From contig DATKXS010000084.1 of the NCBI GenBank assembly GCA_035528895.1, positions 1 to 42,785 on the forward strand: 42,785 nt of DNA, given 5' to 3'. The stretch comes from UBA8522 sp035528895 (lineage in GTDB: Bacteria; Acidobacteriota; Aminicenantia; Aminicenantales; UBA8522). Position 1 is the first letter of the stretch, and the number at the start of each line of letters is the position of its first letter. This document shows, one piece after another, positions 40,288-42,785 of this stretch. The notes below the pieces were generated by a model. It did not search any database, was not told where the DNA came from, and saw nothing but the letters and a program-made list of their open reading frames with translations. The position numbers and the translations under genes are program-made.

Positions 40288-40536
40288 ATGGAGACCGCAA
40301 CCATCCGCATTCCCGAAGATAAGAAAAACCTGCTCAAGGCCATCGCCAGCCTGGAGAACCGAAAAATGAACGACCTGCTCGTGGACCTGATCGACGATTA
40401 CGTCGAACGCCGAAAGGAAACGCTTGAACTCCTGACGATTCCCGGCTTGTACGAACAGGTTTGCGCCTCCTCACGCGAATTCCGGGAAAGAGAAACAGTC
40501 CCTTTAAAAGATGCCCGGAAAAAACTGGCACGTTGA
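40288..40536 (+). CDS. ribbon-helix-helix antitoxin
   Basis: An 82-residue protein. Residues 1-40 (METATIRIPEDKKNLLKAIA, NRKMNDLLVDLIDDYVERRK) are a ribbon-helix-helix DNA-binding domain: strand TATIRI, then two helices. The C-terminal 40 residues (PGLYEQVCASSREFRERETV) would wrap the toxin. GAAGGAG precedes the ATG. It overlaps the RelE-type toxin gene by 26 bp, the usual antitoxin-first order. The dimer should bind the palindromes in its own promoter. Confidence 0.85.
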   Translation: METATIRIPEDKKNLLKAIASLENRKMNDLLVDLIDDYVERRKETLELLTIPGLYEQVCASSREFRERETVPLKDARKKLAR

Positions 40537-40786
40537 GCTCTCCAGGTCCTCCCTGAAAGCCCTCGAGCGCTTGGGGAAAATACACTCTTCTCGGATTCTG
40601 GACCAGCTGGCGAAATTGGGGGAGGCAGAAAATCCGCTTCGCGATAAAGATGTCCGGCCACTCGAGGAAAAGCTGAAGGGATTTTACAGGCTCCGTGTAG
40701 GAGAATATCGGATCATCTTCGAATTGGACCCGGACAACAGGCGGATCGGCATCCTGGCTATTGTCCCAAGGGGAAGAGGCTATTAA
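40511..40786 (+). CDS. RelE/ParE-superfamily toxin
   Basis: A 91-residue toxin: WHVELSRSSLKALERLGKIH (strand plus helix), then LEEKLKGFYRLRVGEYRIIF and IGILAIVPRGRGY. The core GFYRLRVGEYRIIFE is diagnostic of RelE/ParE folds. RelE members cut mRNA on the ribosome, whereas ParE members poison gyrase. Basic residues are present in the sheet (Arg60s), but the C-terminal Tyr/Arg pattern (GRGY) does not settle which activity applies. Translation is coupled to the antitoxin. Complete, so the pair is probably functional. Confidence 0.88.
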   Translation: MPGKNWHVELSRSSLKALERLGKIHSSRILDQLAKLGEAENPLRDKDVRPLEEKLKGFYRLRVGEYRIIFELDPDNRRIGILAIVPRGRGY

Positions 40787-40825
40787 ACTGACTGAACATC
40801 CATTTCTTTGAACGCGAGATTGTGG

Positions 40826-40831
40826 TATAAA
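40826..40831 (+). promoter_or_regulatory. -10-like TATAAA before the LiaF-like gene
   Basis: TATAAA, with only a weak -35 (TTTCTT, 17 nt upstream). GGGAG at 40847-40851 then serves ATG 40860. Confidence 0.35.
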
Positions 40832-40859
40832 TGGAGCACTTCGCGCGGGAGAATTGATC

Positions 40860-41555
40860 ATGCCTTCACAGAAACACTCTTCGGGACGTATCTTCTGGGG
40901 CCTTGTGCTCATCCTGGTCGGGGTGCTCTTTCTTCTCGACCGGATGGGGCAGCTGGATTTCGGCGAACTCATCGGCCGCTGGTGGCCGCTCATCCTGGTC
41001 GCCGCCGGGCTCTGGCATCTCATCGCCAATCAATTCCGGGATGTCGTCGGCGGGCTCTTCCTGATCGTGATCGGCGCCATGTTCCAGCTGGCCAAACTCG
41101 AGATCCTCGGCCGGAGCGCCTGGCATTACATCTGGCCGGCGCTGATCATCATCCTCGGACTCTGGGTCCTGGCCGGCGCTTTCCGGCGGCAGGCCGGGCC
41201 TAAAATCCCGACCAGCAAAGAGGATACTCTGGACGCTTTCGCCATCTTCGCAGGCCTGGAACGCCGCATCGAGTCGCAGAATTTCCGCGGCGGCAAGGCC
41301 ACCGCTCTCCTGGGCGGGATCGACCTTGACTTCAGCCAGGTCCGCCTGGCCGAAGGGAAAGCCAGCCTCGAGCTTACCGCCATCCTGGGCGGGATCGACG
41401 TCCGGGTTCCCAGGCACATCCGGGTCGAGCTGGACGGGAGCCCTGTCCTGGGAGCTATCGAAGACAAGCATCTTCACACACCGGTCTCTGGAGGCGATCA
41501 AACCCTCTATATCAGGGCGACCGCCATATTGGGCGGGATCGAGATCAAGGCCTGA
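40860..41555 (+). CDS. LiaF-like membrane protein
   Basis: A 231-residue protein. The N-terminal half has four short hydrophobic segments: GLVLILVGVLFLLDRMGQLD, WWPLILVAAGLWHLI, GGLFLIVIGAMFQLAKL and IWPALIIILGLWVLAGAF (DUF5668-like). The C-terminal half is the repetitive beta-helix of the cell-wall-active-antibiotics-response/LiaF family, with three echoes of AxLGGIxxxx (TALLGGIDLDFS, TAILGGIDVRVP, TAILGGIEIKA). In Firmicutes LiaF restrains the LiaSR envelope-stress system; here no two-component partner is adjacent. Start ATG 40860 with GGGAG; a TTG six bases earlier is less likely. One base separates it from the next gene. Confidence 0.85.
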   Translation: MPSQKHSSGRIFWGLVLILVGVLFLLDRMGQLDFGELIGRWWPLILVAAGLWHLIANQFRDVVGGLFLIVIGAMFQLAKLEILGRSAWHYIWPALIIILGLWVLAGAFRRQAGPKIPTSKEDTLDAFAIFAGLERRIESQNFRGGKATALLGGIDLDFSQVRLAEGKASLELTAILGGIDVRVPRHIRVELDGSPVLGAIEDKHLHTPVSGGDQTLYIRATAILGGIEIKA

Positions 41556-41556
41556 G

Positions 41557-42357
41557 ATGAAAAAGATCTTCCTCTGGCTGTTGGCGTTCGTCATTACGGC
41601 GGCCGGCGCCATCTACCAACGAACGACCGGCCCGACCTATCCGATGCGGGGAAAGGTCGCTCTTTCCCAAGGCAAGGTTGGTTTCAAGCTTCCCCGCAGT
41701 GCTGAGATCACGGCCGACTGCGAAGTCGGGGTGGAGGTAGCCGATCCGGAGGTCACCGGACAGCTGCTTTTCAAACGGTTCAAGACCGCCGACCCCTGGA
41801 CCGAAACCGTCATGTCGCGGCAGGATGGGCGGCTGGTGGGCTATCTTCCCAAGCAGCCGATGGCCGGCAAGCTGGCTTATCAGGTCGTCTTGGCCGATCG
41901 GGAAAAAGAGGTCTCGCTCGGCGGCGATGAACCCATCGTCATCCGCTTCAAGGGACACACCCCGATGCCCCTGCTCTTCGCCCATGTCCTCATCATCTTC
42001 GGGGCCATGCTGGTCTCGACGCGGGCGGGACTCGCCGCCCTGGACCGGAGGAGCGACCCGAAAAGGTTGGCCGTCTGGACGGCCATCTTGTTCTTTGCCG
42101 GCGGGTTCATCCTCGGCCCGCTCATGCAAAAATTCGCCTTCAACGCCTGGTGGACCGGTTTTCCCCTCGGCACGGACCTGACGGACAGCAAGACGCTTTT
42201 TGCCATGCTGGCCTGGGTGGCGGCGCTCGTCGCCGGCCGGGGAGGAAGACAGAACAGGCGCTGGGTGCTGGCCGCATCCGTCGTAACGCTCATCGTCTTC
42301 TTGATCCCCCACAGCCTGCTGGGGTCGGAGCTGAAATACACCGATACACCGCGCTAG
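41557..42357 (+). CDS. membrane protein of unknown function
   Basis: A 266-residue protein starting MKKIFLWLLAFVITAAGAIY: one N-terminal membrane helix, a beta-rich extracytoplasmic region (about 25-130, LAYQVVLADREKEVSLGG), then four hydrophobic helices (LLFAHVLIIFGAMLVSTRAG, LAVWTAILFFAGGFILGPLM, FAMLAWVAALVAG, WVLAASVVTLIVFLIPHSLL). I recognise no named family. The ATG is one base after the LiaF-like stop, so the two are co-translated and may form an envelope pair. The frame is open further upstream, but that part is the LiaF-like gene read in another frame. Confidence 0.82.
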   Translation: MKKIFLWLLAFVITAAGAIYQRTTGPTYPMRGKVALSQGKVGFKLPRSAEITADCEVGVEVADPEVTGQLLFKRFKTADPWTETVMSRQDGRLVGYLPKQPMAGKLAYQVVLADREKEVSLGGDEPIVIRFKGHTPMPLLFAHVLIIFGAMLVSTRAGLAALDRRSDPKRLAVWTAILFFAGGFILGPLMQKFAFNAWWTGFPLGTDLTDSKTLFAMLAWVAALVAGRGGRQNRRWVLAASVVTLIVFLIPHSLLGSELKYTDTPR

Positions 42358-42408
42358 TGTCCCATCTCGTAAATCTCTTCCAAAAGTCCTCCGCAGAGAC
42401 GGGACACT
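42356..42408. repeat. inverted repeat starting at a stop codon
   Basis: AGTGTCCCATCTC (42356-42368) and GAGACGGGACACT (42396-42408) pair with one mismatch around a 27-nt loop. The left arm begins inside the TAG stop (42355-42357) of the upstream gene. It could be a terminator without T-run or a small palindromic repeat unit. Confidence 0.5.
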
Positions 42409-42411
42409 TAC

Positions 42412-42434
42412 AGGGGGGAGTCAAGCTCCCCCCT
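42412..42434. terminator. 9-bp GC-rich hairpin
   Basis: AGGGGGGAG (42412-42420), TCAAG, CTCCCCCCT (42426-42434) is a perfect stem with a 5-nt loop. No T-run follows, but with the repeat just upstream it could end the LiaF-like operon. Confidence 0.4.
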
Positions 42435-42552
42435 CGGCGCTCCGCTCCGCTGACCCCCTGAGGGGAACGACGCCGTCCCCCTCAAACTCCCCCGCGGTGG
42501 CGCGTCTTTATTGATCGTTCTAAAGCCAAGTTATTTGTGAGACGCACCACTA

Positions 42553-42601
42553 GGGAGCCGGAATGCCGGCGACGAAACGGCGCCTCATGAGGCGGCTTGC
42601 C
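42553..42601 (+). other. structured element upstream of the lipoprotein gene
   Basis: GGGAGCC (42553-42559) can pair with GGCTTGCC (42594-42601) with one bulge. Alternatively GCCGG (42557-42561) pairs with CCGGC (42566-42570). CGCCTCATGAGGCG (42581-42594) is a 14-bp palindrome, and T5 follows. The segments GACGAAAC and GGCTTGCC loosely recall cyclic-di-GMP-I riboswitch blocks, but I cannot score that. A promoter overlapping its end (42597-42625) would leave it outside the lipoprotein transcript. Confidence 0.35.
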
Positions 42602-42625
42602 TTTTTAATTTAGTATTTCTATAAT
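42597..42625 (+). promoter_or_regulatory. promoter of the lipoprotein gene
   Basis: TTGCCT (42597-42602), 17 nt, TATAAT (42620-42625), in a sharply AT-rich patch. The predicted start near 42632 leaves a 22-nt leader with AAGGAG (42641-42646). Confidence 0.6.
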
Positions 42626-42653
42626 ATTTATAAATTTAGTAAGGAGATTTCGC

Positions 42654-42785
42654 GTGAGAAAATATATCGGTTCTCTCGGAGCGTTCCTGGCCGTCCTGAC
42701 GATCATCTTCCTCTCCCACTGCAGCAGCGACTCCTCCACCAACCCCGAGCCGCCTCCCGCGGTCAAAGATGACCCTTCGTTCGCC
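42654..42785 (+). CDS. lipoprotein, N-terminus only (window edge)
   Basis: The GTG at 42654, seven bases after AAGGAG, opens a frame still running at the window end (44 codons). It encodes a basic N-region (MRKYIGSLG), a hydrophobic core (AFLAVLTIIFLS) and HCSSDSSTNPEPPP. Cys23 follows FLSH, an imperfect lipobox, and a Ser/Pro-rich linker comes next. This is a lipoprotein or secretion signal; the mature domain lies outside the window. Confidence 0.75.
   Translation, partial: MRKYIGSLGAFLAVLTIIFLSHCSSDSSTNPEPPPAVKDDPSFA

Noticed and set aside
42541..42608. Confident riboswitch call upstream of the lipoprotein gene
   Set aside because: The resemblance to cyclic-di-GMP-I blocks is loose, and a TTGCCT-N17-TATAAT promoter at its end would exclude it from the transcript.
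1..42785. tRNA, rRNA or CRISPR array
   Set aside because: I saw no tRNA-like cloverleaf ending in CCA, no rRNA-like segment and no regularly spaced repeats anywhere in the window.

Overview
The window is bacterial. Most of it (about 2.7-42.8 kb) is GC-rich and has tightly packed, often overlapping genes. The gene mix points to an uncultured anaerobe of the Acidobacteriota/Aminicenantes type: a Ser/Thr kinase fused to TolB-like and TPR domains, a TonB protein with a receiver domain, GH38 and six-hairpin glycosidases, a Gfo/Idh/MocA oxidoreductase, a corrinoid protein, a URO-D-type methyltransferase, and old-yellow-enzyme plus fumarate-reductase-like flavoproteins. This placement is inference; no rRNA or other phylogenetic marker is present apart from RlmN.

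Layout. (1) 1-2.6 kb: an AT-richer, all-minus-strand run of small unknown genes with strong GGAGG ribosome sites and a winged-helix replication-type protein, around a cluster of large palindromes at 1.81-2.04 kb. This looks like the edge of an integrated element. (2) 2.7-5.5 kb: the kinase/TPR sensor and a C-terminal scrap of a relative. (3) 5.6-9.5 kb: a family-2 glycosyltransferase coupled to a large protein with glycosyltransferase-like motifs, and two small unknowns. (4) 9.6-14.1 kb: a PIG-L deacetylase coupled to a ROK-like kinase, an SPL-like radical SAM protein and a URO-D-family protein. (5) 14.2-16.4 kb: a pseudo-receiver/TonB fusion and a small coiled-coil protein. (6) 16.5-22.3 kb: a glycan operon (six-hairpin glycosidase, GH38, Gfo/Idh/MocA). 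(7) 22.3-26.5 kb: rlmN, a sodium/solute symporter and an EamA transporter. (8) 26.5-31.2 kb: three extended SDRs, a PAP2-type membrane phosphotransferase/phosphatase and a CPBP membrane protease, probably for lipid or lipid-linked sugar metabolism; then a corrinoid protein. (9) 32-33.8 kb: a flippase whose 3' end carries a 0.3-kb MITE. (10) 33.86-39.1 kb: a four-gene operon (TIM-barrel isomerase, OYE with an Fe-S motif, FAD oxidoreductase, SDR) that looks like an undescribed anaerobic redox pathway. (11) 39.1-40.8 kb: a restriction-modification remnant, an AT-rich orphan and a RelBE-type toxin-antitoxin pair. (12) 40.8-42.8 kb: envelope proteins, a structured intergenic region and the start of a lipoprotein.

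A recurring pattern is that many first genes have sigma70-like promoters whose -10 box lies only 8-18 nt from the start codon and lack a Shine-Dalgarno site. Genes inside operons, and the foreign left end, use clear Shine-Dalgarno sites. This implies leaderless or near-leaderless transcription, and it fixes several start codons. The strongest novelty candidates are the flavoenzyme operon, the SDR/PAP2/CPBP cluster, the pseudo-receiver/TonB fusion, the promoter architecture and the palindrome cluster at 1.8-2.05 kb.
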